Below are positions 8,952 to 17,393 of a stretch of DNA of 64,000 nucleotides, piece after piece; positions within the stretch are counted from its first letter, which is position 1; each line of letters opens with the position of its first letter. Made by a program: the position numbers and the translations under genes. The stretch comes from Flavobacterium sp. CFS9 (GTDB lineage: Bacteria > Bacteroidota > Bacteroidia > Flavobacteriales > Flavobacteriaceae). Where the stretch lies: the NCBI RefSeq assembly GCF_041154745.1, contig NZ_AP031573.1:2728001-2792000 (forward strand), written 5' to 3'. The notes beneath the pieces were generated by a model. That model made no database searches. It was not told the DNA's origin and saw only the letters and a program-made list of their open reading frames with translations.

Positions 8952-9213
8952 ATGAGTTTGAAAGAAGAAAATAAAAAAAAAGAGTTTTGATTTTGATGCA
9001 GAGTTTGCAAAAGGATTGAGACTAGAGGAAGCAAAAGCGGAATCAATTAGAAGAATCAGAGAATGGTGGGGAAAAGATAAAATTCAAAAATCAGGAATCG
9101 ATCGCGAGACTTTTGATTTTGATGCTGAATTTGCGAAAGGTTTAACTTCTCAAGAATTTAAGGATGAAATGTCTAAAAGAATAAAAGCTTATCCTTGGAG
9201 GAATAAATCCTAA
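8952..9213 (+). pseudogene. Small tandem-duplicated protein gene, frameshifted at an A9 tract
   Basis: From ATG 8952 the frame reads MSLKEENKKKEF and stops. One base fewer in the nine-A run (8973-8981) would join it to the open frame ending at 9213, giving about 86 residues. That frame holds two related units, both beginning FDFDAEFAKGL and continuing with an E-x-K-x-E then R-I pattern. The DNA of the two unit starts (8986 and 9113) is nearly identical, so the gene grew by tandem duplication of about 127 bases. I do not recognise the family. It is short, charged and possibly antitoxin-like, but no partner toxin gene is beside it. A sequencing error in the A run is possible. The remaining ORF could also start at TTG 9016. 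Confidence 0.5.
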
Positions 9214-9231
9214 GAATAAAACAAAAAAAGT

Positions 9232-9270
9232 AAAATCCTCATAAACAATCTGTTCATGAGGATTTTTTTT
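9232..9270. terminator. Terminator between the small gene and fabD
   Basis: An 11-bp stem AAAATCCTCAT / ATGAGGATTTT, 13-base loop, and a long T run. It may serve both the small gene and fabD. Confidence 0.75.
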
Positions 9271-9318
9271 TATCGAGTGAGTAACTGAAAACTGTTACTT
9301 GAGGCTGAATACTGGCTT

Positions 9319-10194
9319 TTATGCATTAGCAGTAACCGCTTCTTTGTCAATTTTGTTGATCAAACCGGCTAACACTTTCCCCGGACCAACTTCAGTAAAT
9401 AAAGTAGCGCCGTCAGCGATCATTTGTTGAACAGATTGTGTCCATTTTACCGGAGCAGTCAATTGTATGATAAGGTTCTTTTTGATTTCGTTTGCATCAG
9501 AAACAGCATTTGCTGTCACATTTTGGTAAACCGGACAAATAGGAGTTGAGAATGTAGTGGCTTCAATTGCAGCAGCTAGTTCCTCTCTTGCAGGTTCCAT
9601 CATTGGAGAGTGAAATGCTCCTCCAACCGGTAAAATTAAAGCACGTTTTGCACCGGCAGCTTTCATTGCTTCACAGGCTTTTTCAACCGCCGAAGTTTCT
9701 CCTGAAATTACCAATTGTCCAGGACAGTTGTAGTTTGCTGCAACAACGATTCCGTCGATAGAAGAACAAACTTCTTCCACAATATTATCGGCTAAACCTA
9801 AAACCGCAGCCATTGTTGATGGAGTGATTTCGCAGGCTTTTTGCATAGCCAAAGCACGTTGAGAAACTAATTTAAGACCGTCTTCAAAAGACAAAGTTCC
9901 GTTGGCAACCAATGCTGAAAATTCTCCTAAAGAATGTCCTGCAACCATTTCTGGTTTAAAATCCTCACCTAAAGTTTTAGCTAAAATAACGGAGTGTAAA
10001 AATACCGCAGGCTGTGTAACTTTAGTTTCTTTTAGTTCTTCGGCAGTACCTTCGAACATGATATCTGTAATTCTAAAACCTAAAATTTCATTGGCTTTTT
10101 CGAATAATTCTTTGGCTAAAGCCGATGTTTCATATAAGTCCTTGCCCATTCCTGTAAATTGTGCGCCCTGACCCGGAAATACGTATGCTTTCAT
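9319..10194 (-). CDS. fabD: Malonyl-CoA:ACP transacylase
   Basis: 291 residues, slightly under the usual 300-310. It loads malonyl groups onto acyl carrier protein for type II fatty acid synthesis. It begins KAYVFPGQGAQFTGMG, the FabD N-terminal signature. The nucleophile is Ser88 in GHSLGEFSAL; the catalytic His195 sits in GGAFHSPMMEPA. Arg113 in SQRAL would bind the malonyl carboxylate. ATG start at 10194. It is encoded alone, followed 71 bases upstream by the DUF983 gene on the same strand, which could share a transcript. Confidence 0.95.
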   Translation of the reverse strand: MKAYVFPGQGAQFTGMGKDLYETSALAKELFEKANEILGFRITDIMFEGTAEELKETKVTQPAVFLHSVILAKTLGEDFKPEMVAGHSLGEFSALVANGTLSFEDGLKLVSQRALAMQKACEITPSTMAAVLGLADNIVEEVCSSIDGIVVAANYNCPGQLVISGETSAVEKACEAMKAAGAKRALILPVGGAFHSPMMEPAREELAAAIEATTFSTPICPVYQNVTANAVSDANEIKKNLIIQLTAPVKWTQSVQQMIADGATLFTEVGPGKVLAGLINKIDKEAVTANA

Positions 10195-10265
10195 TTGTCT
10201 AATTTAAAGATTGAATTTTTTGAATTGAAAATTCGTTTCAATTGAAAGGCAAAAATAGCATTTTT

Positions 10266-10628
10266 TTACTTCGTATAATCCTTAAACATATAAATCCACG
10301 CTAATCTCGAAAATCTAAGATTAAAAGAAGTGAGCAGAGTAATTACGACCGCGATAATCGGAATGATCCTTAAATCGAAGTTCTTCTCGAAGAAAAATTG
10401 TGCAATACAGTACGTTGCAATTCCCTGAGCGACTGTTAATCCGTAGTTTACATACATGGCGCCAAAGAAGTAACCAGGTTCTTTTTGAAATTTATAATTA
10501 CAGTGATCGCAATATTCGTTCATCTTTGGAAGACCAAAAGTGAAAAAAATATTTTTATCTGTAAAAACTTTTCCTTTATGACAAATAGGACATTCGTTGC
10601 TTAAAATATGAGTTAATGCATTTGACAT
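10266..10628 (-). CDS. DUF983 membrane protein
   Basis: 120 residues. The N-terminal half has two CxxC pairs (CPICHKGKVF and CDHCNYKF), likely a zinc ribbon on the cytoplasmic side. Two membrane helices follow (about 53-78 and 85-102). The family is common in Bacteroidota and Alphaproteobacteria and has no assigned function. ATG at 10628. It is upstream of fabD on the same strand. Confidence 0.85.
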   Translation of the reverse strand: MSNALTHILSNECPICHKGKVFTDKNIFFTFGLPKMNEYCDHCNYKFQKEPGYFFGAMYVNYGLTVAQGIATYCIAQFFFEKNFDLRIIPIIAVVITLLTSFNLRFSRLAWIYMFKDYTK

Positions 10629-10801
10629 GATCTTGTTGTTTTTTATTTATACAAAGGTAATTCAGAACAGGATTAAAGTCTTTTTTATATCTTCGCTACT
10701 TGTAGCACAATAAAGACATTTATTATGACATTGCCTACCTTAATCGAAAAACATGATTGGGAGATCGCATATAGGACCAATAAAAAATAAATTCTATAGA
10801 T

Positions 10802-11665
10802 ATGAAAAAATACCCGGTTTATAGTGTTCAGAATTTTAGCTGTAATGATATTCATCGTGATTTTTATGTCAATACATTCAAAGAGCATCTAAAAAGTCAC
10901 AGTTTTGTAGAAGAACCGCATCGTCATGATTCGTATTTGATGGTGTTTTTTACGAAAGGCTCGGGACAGCACGAAGTTGATTTTGATCAGTTTGAGATTA
11001 AAAAAGGAAGTCTGTTTGTGCTACAGCCGGGACAAATGCATCATTGGAGTTTATCCGAAGACATTGAAGGCTTTGTGATTATTTTTTCGCAGGAATTGTA
11101 TAATTTGTATTTCGGGCAGAAAAAGATCAACGAATATAATTTTTACCATTCGATTCACAATCGGCCGGAAATGGTTTTTGAAGAAAAAGGAATCGCTAAA
11201 ATCCGGCCTTATTTTGATTTATTAATTCAGGAAAGTATTCAGGAGGGGCGGTATCAACTGGATAAAATGTTGAATTTACTGGATTGTATTCATATTGAAA
11301 TAGCCCGCAAATACAATGAAACTTATTCGCATCAGACGCATTCGTATAACATTAAAATTGATAAGTTCGAAATGCTTTTGGAGCAGTATTTCAAACAGGA
11401 AAAATTGCCGTCTTTTTATGCCGAAAAGTTAAGCATTACTTTAAAACATTTGAACCGTATCTGCAATGAAATTCTGCAAAAAACAGCCACAGAAGTGATT
11501 ACGGATCGTGTGATTCTTGAAATTAAAAGAATGTTGATTGACAAACAATTAGCGGTTAATGAAGTGGCATTTAAAGTAGGTTATGAAGATTACTCGTATT
11601 TCTCGAGATTCTTCAAAAAACAAACAGGGGTGTCGCCAACGGAATTTAGGAATACATTGCGATAA
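10802..11665 (+). CDS. AraC-family transcriptional regulator
   Basis: 287 residues. The N-terminal cupin-like sensing domain (about 30-110) contains EEPHRHDSYLMVFFT and later a GQMHHW loop. The C-terminal AraC double helix-turn-helix (about 190-287) ends VAFKVGYEDYSYFSRFFKK, then TGVSPTEFR, the family signature. The effector is unknown. It stands alone, facing yceI tail to tail, so its target cannot be inferred from position. ATG 10802 follows an AT-rich leader. Confidence 0.92.
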   Translation: MKKYPVYSVQNFSCNDIHRDFYVNTFKEHLKSHSFVEEPHRHDSYLMVFFTKGSGQHEVDFDQFEIKKGSLFVLQPGQMHHWSLSEDIEGFVIIFSQELYNLYFGQKKINEYNFYHSIHNRPEMVFEEKGIAKIRPYFDLLIQESIQEGRYQLDKMLNLLDCIHIEIARKYNETYSHQTHSYNIKIDKFEMLLEQYFKQEKLPSFYAEKLSITLKHLNRICNEILQKTATEVITDRVILEIKRMLIDKQLAVNEVAFKVGYEDYSYFSRFFKKQTGVSPTEFRNTLR

Positions 11666-11678
11666 GATTTTTTTAGCC

Positions 11679-11734
11679 ACTAATTCGCGAATTATTTTTT
11701 TCAGGATTTTGAGCATAAAAATTCGTGAATTAGT
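11679..11734. repeat. Short hairpin element with CACGAATT-type arms (empty copy)
   Basis: The 15-base arm ACTAATTCGCGAATT (11679-11693) faces its inverse AATTCGTGAATTAGT (11720-11734), 14 of 15 matching, with a 26-base AT-rich spacer. The arms resemble those at 43826/44312 (around the GxxExxY gene) and 45228/45319. It sits 14 bases after the araC stop. Confidence 0.6.
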
Positions 11735-11741
11735 ATCTAAA

Positions 11742-11766
11742 AAACAAAACCCTGCATATGCAGGGC
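11742..11766 (-). terminator. Terminator of the YceI gene
   Basis: Read on the minus strand: CCCTGC, ATAT loop, GCAGGG (11750-11765), then TTTTGTTTTTT. It lies 36 bases after the yceI stop. Confidence 0.7.
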
Positions 11767-11801
11767 TTAATAACCAGCCAATTAAATCTGAGAATGTTTG
11801 A

Positions 11802-12335
11802 TTAAGCTTGTTTTGCAAACTGTAATTCAATGTTTAGTTTTACTTCCTCTCCAACAAGAACACCTCCGGTTTCAAGAGCTGAGTTCCAGTTTAGTCCCCA
11901 ATCCTTACGGTTTATTTTTCCTTCGATATTTAATCCTACTTTTGTATTTCCCCATGGATCAGTCATAGTTCCGCTAAACTCTACCGGAAACGTTACTGAT
12001 TTTGAGATGCCTTTGATGTTTAGATCTCCGGTTAATTCATAGCTTCCTTCATTGATTTTTTTGAATGAAGAACCTTTGAAAGTTAATTTTGGATGATTTT
12101 CAGCGTCAAAAAAATCACCACTTCTTAAGTGATTGTCTCTGTCTGTATTTGCCGTGTCAATAGAAGTAATGTCGCCTGAGAATTCGATTGCAGCATTTTC
12201 GAAATTGTCTTCGTCTGTGCTAATGGTTGCATCGTAAGTTCCGAATTTACCTGAAACATTGGTGAACATCATGTGTTTAACTTTAAAACCAATTTCTGAA
12301 TGTGTTGGGTCAATTGACCATTTTGTAGTTGCCAT
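11802..12335 (-). CDS. YceI-family lipocalin-like protein
   Basis: 177 residues from ATG 12335. An apparent extension to a TTG at 12377 is rejected because ATTKWSIDPTHSEIGFKVKH is the usual family start. A single YceI beta-barrel domain fills the protein: SIDPTHSEIGFKVKHMM at the start, then FKGSSFK, GDLNIKGISKSVTFPVEFSG and RKDWGLNW near the end. The fold binds polyprenyl chains in known members. There is no signal peptide in this form, so it should be cytoplasmic. Single gene with its own terminator. Confidence 0.92.
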   Translation of the reverse strand: MATTKWSIDPTHSEIGFKVKHMMFTNVSGKFGTYDATISTDEDNFENAAIEFSGDITSIDTANTDRDNHLRSGDFFDAENHPKLTFKGSSFKKINEGSYELTGDLNIKGISKSVTFPVEFSGTMTDPWGNTKVGLNIEGKINRKDWGLNWNSALETGGVLVGEEVKLNIELQFAKQA

Positions 12336-12426
12336 AATTTTATCTTTTAAATAATTAATTTCATTTTGATAGGACAAAGTTACGGTGGTAGTGAGCGTAA
12401 GGGACTTAACCTAGATTAAGAAATAA

Positions 12427-12460
12427 AAAATGCGATTACTTTTTGAGTATCGCATCTTTT
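12427..12460 (-). terminator. Hairpin after the ferredoxin-like gene
   Basis: The stem ATGCGAT / ATCGCAT (12430-12436 with 12449-12455), extended by AT pairs, has A and T tracts outside. It may end the minus-strand ferredoxin transcript. Confidence 0.5.
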
Positions 12461-12572
12461 TATTGTTGCTCTGAGAGATCCCAATTAGAGGGAAGAGTCT
12501 TGGCTTTTTTGCTACAGCTTAAAGGATATTTGTTAATTCAGAAAAAAAATTAATCTATCAGAGGCAAGGAAA

Positions 12573-12803
12573 TTAGCTTTTGTCATTCATGTAAAAGCTC
12601 AATGCTCCTGAAGGACATTTGTGAATGGTTGAGATTATTTTTTCTGTTGTGGATTGTTCAGGGCGAATCCAGGGTTTTTCTTTTGGGTGAAAAACATCGG
12701 GATTGTTTTTTACGCAATTGGCAGAGTGAATGCATTTTCCGGACTGCCAGACAATGGTTACTTCTCCATTGCTGTATTCTTTCGTAAGGTCATTTGGATT
12801 CAT
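12573..12803 (-). CDS. Small mono-cluster Fe-S protein (Fer4_19 type)
   Basis: 76 residues forming one divergent ferredoxin domain. Cys24 (GKCIHS), Cys30 (ANCVKNNPDVF) and Cys63 (HKCPSGAL) are the visible cluster ligands, with the family's PWI motif (PWIRPEQ) between. The family binds a single Fe-S cluster and probably carries electrons in the cytosol; a partner enzyme is not evident nearby. ATG at 12803. It is probably monocistronic. Confidence 0.85.
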   Translation of the reverse strand: MNPNDLTKEYSNGEVTIVWQSGKCIHSANCVKNNPDVFHPKEKPWIRPEQSTTEKIISTIHKCPSGALSFYMNDKS

Positions 12804-12898
12804 GATTGAAAATTTTAGCGGTTAATTTTAAATTCAGACCAATTTTCTATTCATAAATTTAATACTTCTTTTTGGCTTTTTGGTGTTTTTAGAAAAAA

Positions 12899-12945
12899 AA
12901 AAGAAACGATAACATTCTGTTATACAGTATTGTTATCGTTTCTTT
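12899..12945. terminator. Terminator of the pirin gene
   Basis: A 14-bp perfect stem AAGAAACGATAACA / TGTTATCGTTTCTT (12901-12942) with a 14-base loop and flanking A/T runs, 32 bases after the pirin stop. Confidence 0.8.
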
Positions 12946-12973
12946 TAAAAGGCTGTAAGATGTTTTTTATGAA

Positions 12974-13690
12974 TTAGTAATTCATAGGAATTTCCATTAG
13001 CAGGAATTCGGCCTCAGTATTGGCTTTGATGTTTAAAGCTTCAAAATCAGTGATTCCTATAGCATCACGAGTGTTCAATTCCTGACCGTTAATCGTTACA
13101 TTTCCTTTTAAGATAAAAACGTAGACTCCGTTTCCTTCTTTTTTTAATTTATAGGTTGTAGCGATTCCGGCGTCGAAATTTCCCATATGAAACCAGGCAT
13201 CCTGATGGATCCAAACTCCTTCATCATCAGCATTTGGAGATAAAACCTGAGATAGTTTATTGTGTCTGTCCGCAACATCCAGAGTGATCTGCTGGTAACG
13301 TGGCGTTACATTTCTTTTATTAGGAAACAGCCAGATTTGCAATAACTTAGTCTGTTGATCTGCATTTGGATTGAATTCACTATGCTGAATTCCGGTTCCG
13401 GCACTCATCACCTGAATGTCACCATTTTTAATGATTTCAGTATTTCCCATGCTGTCTTTGTGAGCTAAATCACCTTCTAACGGAATGGTAATGATCTCCA
13501 TGTTATCGTGAGGATGAGTTCCAAAACCCATTCCACCTGCAATAGTGTCGTCATTCAGAACGCGAAGTGCTCCAAACTGAATTCTTTCCGGATTGTACCA
13601 GCTTGCAAAACTAAAACTGTGGTAAGCATTAAGCCAGCCATGATTTGCATTTCCTCTTGTTTCTGCTTTGTGCAATATTATGTTTTCCAT
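12974..13690 (-). CDS. Pirin-family protein
   Basis: 238 residues from ATG 13690; a 15-residue TTG extension to 13735 is rejected. Two cupin domains: the N-terminal one carries the metal ligands His59, His61 (THPHDNMEI), His103 and Glu105 (GIQHSEFN). The C-terminal cupin (about 135-235) lacks such ligands, as usual. Bacterial pirins are iron proteins; some act as quercetinases or bind metabolic enzymes, and a role here cannot be fixed. It stands alone with a strong terminator. Confidence 0.92.
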   Translation of the reverse strand: MENIILHKAETRGNANHGWLNAYHSFSFASWYNPERIQFGALRVLNDDTIAGGMGFGTHPHDNMEIITIPLEGDLAHKDSMGNTEIIKNGDIQVMSAGTGIQHSEFNPNADQQTKLLQIWLFPNKRNVTPRYQQITLDVADRHNKLSQVLSPNADDEGVWIHQDAWFHMGNFDAGIATTYKLKKEGNGVYVFILKGNVTINGQELNTRDAIGITDFEALNIKANTEAEFLLMEIPMNY

Positions 13691-13989
13691 GATGATAATT
13701 GTTTTGTTATTTTTATAGTACAAATTTACAATCAACGCAGGCGAAAAGCACTTAATGTAGATTAAGAAAGGTTTTGAGGTTCTGAGTGGATAAGGTTCTT
13801 AGTTTTTTTAGGTGCAAAGGTTCAAAGATGCAAAGGCGTAAAGGTTTTTTTCTTTTTCTTTTTCAGAGGAATAAGTTTACTAGGACTTCGGTTTAGGATC
13901 TAACTTATTCTTAGAATAAAAATGGTAAATTCCAATAATCGAATAGTCTAATAATCCAGCAATCCAACAATCTAAAGATCTAAGAAAAT
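13691..13989. other. Intergenic region with simple direct repeats
   Basis: About 300 bases without a gene. GTGCAAAGGTTCAAAGATG with further GCAAAGG copies (13811-13844) forms imperfect AAAGG-type direct repeats. A second cluster of AATC/TCTAA repeats runs from about 13925 to 13985, like the one at 4067-4100. I see no promoter of note. Confidence 0.5.
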
Positions 13990-15471
13990 CTAACTGTATT
14001 GTGAAATAAACTGTTGCACAACAGCATCGGTATTCTCGTGGCGTTTTTTCTTTTCCAATGCGATTGGGGGGGCGGCTCTTTCGAGGCAGTCTTTTACATC
14101 GCAGGTCTCACAGGTGACCCCTACAATTCGTTTGACAAGTGGTTTTCCTTCAATGAATTTGAATTTCTTTTTCATTGTTGGATTGATTAAAATACCAACC
14201 GAAATACTTCTTATGTTGTCTTTGATAAAAGGATCTTTTGTGGCAGATGAAAAAACCAAGTATTCATTTCCGCTATGAACATAACTCGAAATCTGAGCAT
14301 CAAAAAAGTGAGGCTTGTTTTGTTTGATGGCTTCATCTATGGTTTTTACCGAAACCCATCTCCTGCAATAATGCTCATTAGTTTCGTTTGCATGTGGTTC
14401 CTGCTGGTTGGTAATGTGCAGTTCTTTCTTGATTTGATAAATGTCAGAACCCGTTTTATGCGACATTCTTAAAAAAAATAAATTCTTTAGATGGAAATCT
14501 TTAGGGAGTAAATTGGTCAGTCTCTGATAAAAAGATTCGGGAGAAACTTCAAAACTTTCAATAAGTGTTACAAATTCTTCCGGATTTGGCTTTTCGTTAT
14601 TTAAAAAGTCATTGATTCTGTTTACTAACAATTGTCTCGGCAATAGTAAAGCACCTGCGAAATAAGAAGCATAGAAATTGTGTAATACCTGATCAAAGTT
14701 TTCGAATTTGATCCAGCTGAACGTCAGTAAACGATCGGATAAGTTCAGATAATTATAAGCGATTTCTTTGGCTAGAATAAAAGCTTTTTGCGGGTCATCA
14801 ATTTCAGTTGAAAGCAGCAGGGTTTTGCTTTTTGGGACGTATATCGAACGTAGATCTTCTAAGGCTTCCTGATCAGTGAAGGCAATTTCTTTTATGGTGT
14901 AGTCAAACTCCTCTTTAAGAATGGCTTCCAGTTCTTTAATAGTGATTTTTGAATCTAAATTAATCTGAAAGGACTTAGAGAAAGCAATTACCTTATCTTC
15001 CAGATCTTCAAAATAATTGCTGTGCGCCTCCTGATAGGAGCGTAAGGCTGCCAGGAAAAAACTTTCGCGGCTCAGATTGTAATGCTGGGCAATTTCAATG
15101 ATGGTGCTGATAAATGCATTGACTTTGGCAGGTGCGTTAGCAATTATATCGATCAAATCTGCTTCCTGAATACCAAAAAGCTCGAGAGGAATTTCTTTTA
15201 AAATTCCTGATTTCAGAATCTCTCCAATCGGAGCGAGGTTGTTGTCCAGCTTTAAAGAGACCATTTGGTCATACGTAACGTCCAAATGTTCGCACAAAAG
15301 CAAAATTTTATCTGTTTTTGGATATTTCTTTCCTTTTTCAATCTCGTTTAAATACGATTTTGAAAGATTGGTCAGTTTAGCCAAGCCAAAAAGAGAGAGG
15401 TTTTTCTGAGTGCGAACCTGCTTGAGTTTTAGCCCAAAAATTAGCTTTATATAGTCTTTTTCGATATCCAT
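13990..15471 (-). CDS. ScfR/RamB-type regulator (XRE helix-turn-helix, IrrE-like, C-terminal Cys domain)
   Basis: 493 residues from ATG 15471; the longer frame to a TTG at 15507 would run through the promoter. An XRE helix-turn-helix covers about 10-65 (LAKLTNLSKSYLNEIEKGKK). The middle (about 150-300) resembles the IrrE/ImmA domain, but the zinc-protease HExxH is replaced by AKEIAY, so it should sense rather than cut. The C-terminus has a Cys cluster (CETCDVKDCLERAAPP). This architecture is that of short-chain fatty acyl-responsive regulators; actinobacterial RamB controls glyoxylate genes. Its position divergent from aceB-aceA makes the same role here likely. Confidence 0.87.
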   Translation of the reverse strand: MDIEKDYIKLIFGLKLKQVRTQKNLSLFGLAKLTNLSKSYLNEIEKGKKYPKTDKILLLCEHLDVTYDQMVSLKLDNNLAPIGEILKSGILKEIPLELFGIQEADLIDIIANAPAKVNAFISTIIEIAQHYNLSRESFFLAALRSYQEAHSNYFEDLEDKVIAFSKSFQINLDSKITIKELEAILKEEFDYTIKEIAFTDQEALEDLRSIYVPKSKTLLLSTEIDDPQKAFILAKEIAYNYLNLSDRLLTFSWIKFENFDQVLHNFYASYFAGALLLPRQLLVNRINDFLNNEKPNPEEFVTLIESFEVSPESFYQRLTNLLPKDFHLKNLFFLRMSHKTGSDIYQIKKELHITNQQEPHANETNEHYCRRWVSVKTIDEAIKQNKPHFFDAQISSYVHSGNEYLVFSSATKDPFIKDNIRSISVGILINPTMKKKFKFIEGKPLVKRIVGVTCETCDVKDCLERAAPPIALEKKKRHENTDAVVQQFISQYS

Positions 15472-15476
15472 AATAT

Positions 15477-15508
15477 CAAATGTAAGTAATCTAAAAATAA
15501 TCGCCAAA
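15477..15508 (-). promoter_or_regulatory. Promoter of the ScfR-type regulator
   Basis: On the minus strand a TTTG (15508-15505) and the perfect -7 box TACATTTG (15484-15477) are 20 bases apart. The expected transcript start falls at or within a few bases of ATG 15471, so the mRNA may be almost leaderless. Confidence 0.5.
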
Positions 15509-15570
15509 AAAGTTTTTTCTAAATTTAGCGAACGTTCGCTTGTTTTGTAAAAAACTTTTTTCTAATATTG
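15505..15570. promoter_or_regulatory. Candidate operator between the regulator gene and aceB
   Basis: The centre holds the 14-bp perfect palindrome AGCGAACGTTCGCT (15527-15540). It is flanked by two similar A/T blocks, CAAAAAAGTTTTTTCTAAA (15505-15523) and GTAAAAAACTTTTTTCTAAT (15547-15566). A weak -7-like TAATATTG (15563-15570) points toward aceB. The GC-rich palindrome stands out in AT-rich DNA and lies where a regulator could control both directions. Confidence 0.5.
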
Positions 15571-15668
15571 TGGTGTAGAAAATATTAAAGGTCAGATTGT
15601 TATAATATAAAATATTTTTATTAGCAAAAAAATGACGAATAATGGAGAACTAATCAAAAGCAACAGCG

Positions 15669-17270
15669 ATGAAAAACCAATTAGAGATTACCGAGACGGC
15701 AATGGAATTTTTGGCCGAAAAGAAGCTTTCTTATCCAAAGATCTGGACAGAAGAGGCAATTGTTTTTATAACCGAACTGCATCGAAAATTTGATTCACAG
15801 CGAAAATTATTGTTACTGCAACGCGAACAAAAACAAACCGCTTTTGATCAGGGCGTCATGCCGTCTTTTCCTTCAGAAACCAAAACCGTCAGAGAAAGTA
15901 ATTGGGTGGCTGGAGAAATTCCAAAAGATTTACAGGACCGCAGAGTTGAAATTACGGGACCGGTTGATCGCAAAATGATTATCAATGCGTTGAATTCGGG
16001 AGCCAAAACTTTTATGGCGGATTTTGAAGACAGTACTTCTCCGACCTGGCAAAATTTAATGGACGGACAAGTGAATTTGATTGATGCGGTTAATAAGACG
16101 ATTTCTTATACCGATTTGGTCAAGCATAAATCGTATCACCTGAATGAAAAGATTGCGACATTGATAGTACGTCCACGTGGATTGCATTTACCGGAAAAAC
16201 ATCTTTCGATTGATGGGAATGCGGTTTCAGGTTCTTTGGTAGATTTTGGATTGTTTGTTTTTCACAATCATAAGAGACTTTTAGAAAACAAGTCCGGGCC
16301 TTATTTCTATATTCCAAAATTAGAACATTATCTGGAAGCACGCTGGTGGAATACCGTGATTGATTTTACCGAAGATTATTTGAAGTTAGAAAGAGGAACG
16401 ATAAAGGTTACTGTTTTAATTGAAACCATCACAGCAAGTTTTCAGCTAGACGAGATTATTTACGAATTGAAGGAACATATCGTAGGATTGAACTGCGGAC
16501 GTTGGGATTATATTTTCTCTTATATTAAGAAATTCCGCAAGCATTCCAAGTTTATTGTTCCGGATCGCGATCAGGTCAATATGACTTCGCCTTTTATGAA
16601 TGCTTATTCGAATCTGGTAATTCAAAGATGTCACAAACGTGGTATTCATGCTATCGGAGGGATGGCCGCTCAAATTCCGATTAAAAATAATGAGGAGGCA
16701 AATGCAATTGCTTTCGCAAAGGTAAAAACCGATAAAGAACGCGAAGTAAAAAATGGTCACGATGGAACGTGGGTAGCGCATCCGGATTTGGTTGCTCTGG
16801 CTAAAAATATTTTCGATGCCGGAATGCCAACTCCCAATCAAATTCATGTTAAAAAAGAATATCGCAAAATAACAGAAGCAGATTTGATAGAGCCGCCAAT
16901 TGGAATTATAACAGAAAATGGGGTTCGCAAAAACATTAATGTTGGGGTTTTGTATTTGGCTTCATGGCTGAACGGACAAGGTGCTGCAGCCTTGCACAAT
17001 CTGATGGAGGATGCTGCTACGGCAGAGATTTCAAGATCGCAATTGTGGCAGTGGCTTCAGAATAAGGTGACTTTGGATAACGGACAAATACTGAATCTGG
17101 CGTATTATCATGAGTTGGCTTTAGATGAATTCAAAAAAATTAAAGACGAGCTGGGAGAGGAAAATTACGAAGACCGTCAATTCCCGTTAGCGGAGAAAGT
17201 TTTGGAAAGACTGGTTGTAAATCCCGATTTCGTTGATTTTTTAACCCTTCCATGTTACAAATATTTATAA
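15669..17270 (+). CDS. aceB: Malate synthase A
   Basis: 533 residues, the normal length for the A isoform. It condenses glyoxylate with acetyl-CoA to malate, the second step of the glyoxylate shunt. The catalytic arginine lies in IVRPRGLHLPEKH (about 167-178). FMADFEDSTSPTW (115-127) and GLNCGRWDYIFSYIK are conserved active-site loops; SRSQLWQWL near the C-terminus holds the family's lid region. The start ATG 15669 is in frame; ATG 15631 is out of frame. It forms a unit with aceA, 123 bases on. Confidence 0.96.
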   Translation: MKNQLEITETAMEFLAEKKLSYPKIWTEEAIVFITELHRKFDSQRKLLLLQREQKQTAFDQGVMPSFPSETKTVRESNWVAGEIPKDLQDRRVEITGPVDRKMIINALNSGAKTFMADFEDSTSPTWQNLMDGQVNLIDAVNKTISYTDLVKHKSYHLNEKIATLIVRPRGLHLPEKHLSIDGNAVSGSLVDFGLFVFHNHKRLLENKSGPYFYIPKLEHYLEARWWNTVIDFTEDYLKLERGTIKVTVLIETITASFQLDEIIYELKEHIVGLNCGRWDYIFSYIKKFRKHSKFIVPDRDQVNMTSPFMNAYSNLVIQRCHKRGIHAIGGMAAQIPIKNNEEANAIAFAKVKTDKEREVKNGHDGTWVAHPDLVALAKNIFDAGMPTPNQIHVKKEYRKITEADLIEPPIGIITENGVRKNINVGVLYLASWLNGQGAAALHNLMEDAATAEISRSQLWQWLQNKVTLDNGQILNLAYYHELALDEFKKIKDELGEENYEDRQFPLAEKVLERLVVNPDFVDFLTLPCYKYL

Positions 17271-17338
17271 AAAACGCTGCGCTGATCATTAAAAATCTGC
17301 GTGAAAAAAAATAAACCTTTTATAGGTCTCAGTTAAAA

Positions 17339-17360
17339 TTGCAAACTGTGACTGCAAACT
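17339..17360 (+). promoter_or_regulatory. Paired TGCAAACT motifs upstream of aceA
   Basis: TTGCAAACT (17339-17347) and CTGCAAACT (17352-17360) are direct repeats spaced 13 bases, 34 bases before the aceA ATG. The TTGCAAA core resembles what I remember of actinobacterial RamB sites. The stretch also resembles a degenerate CTGAAAACTGCGACT-type intergenic repeat seen at 52290-52321, so the regulatory reading is uncertain. Confidence 0.3.
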
Positions 17361-17393
17361 ATTTACTTACTAACCAACTTAACTTATACTTTT

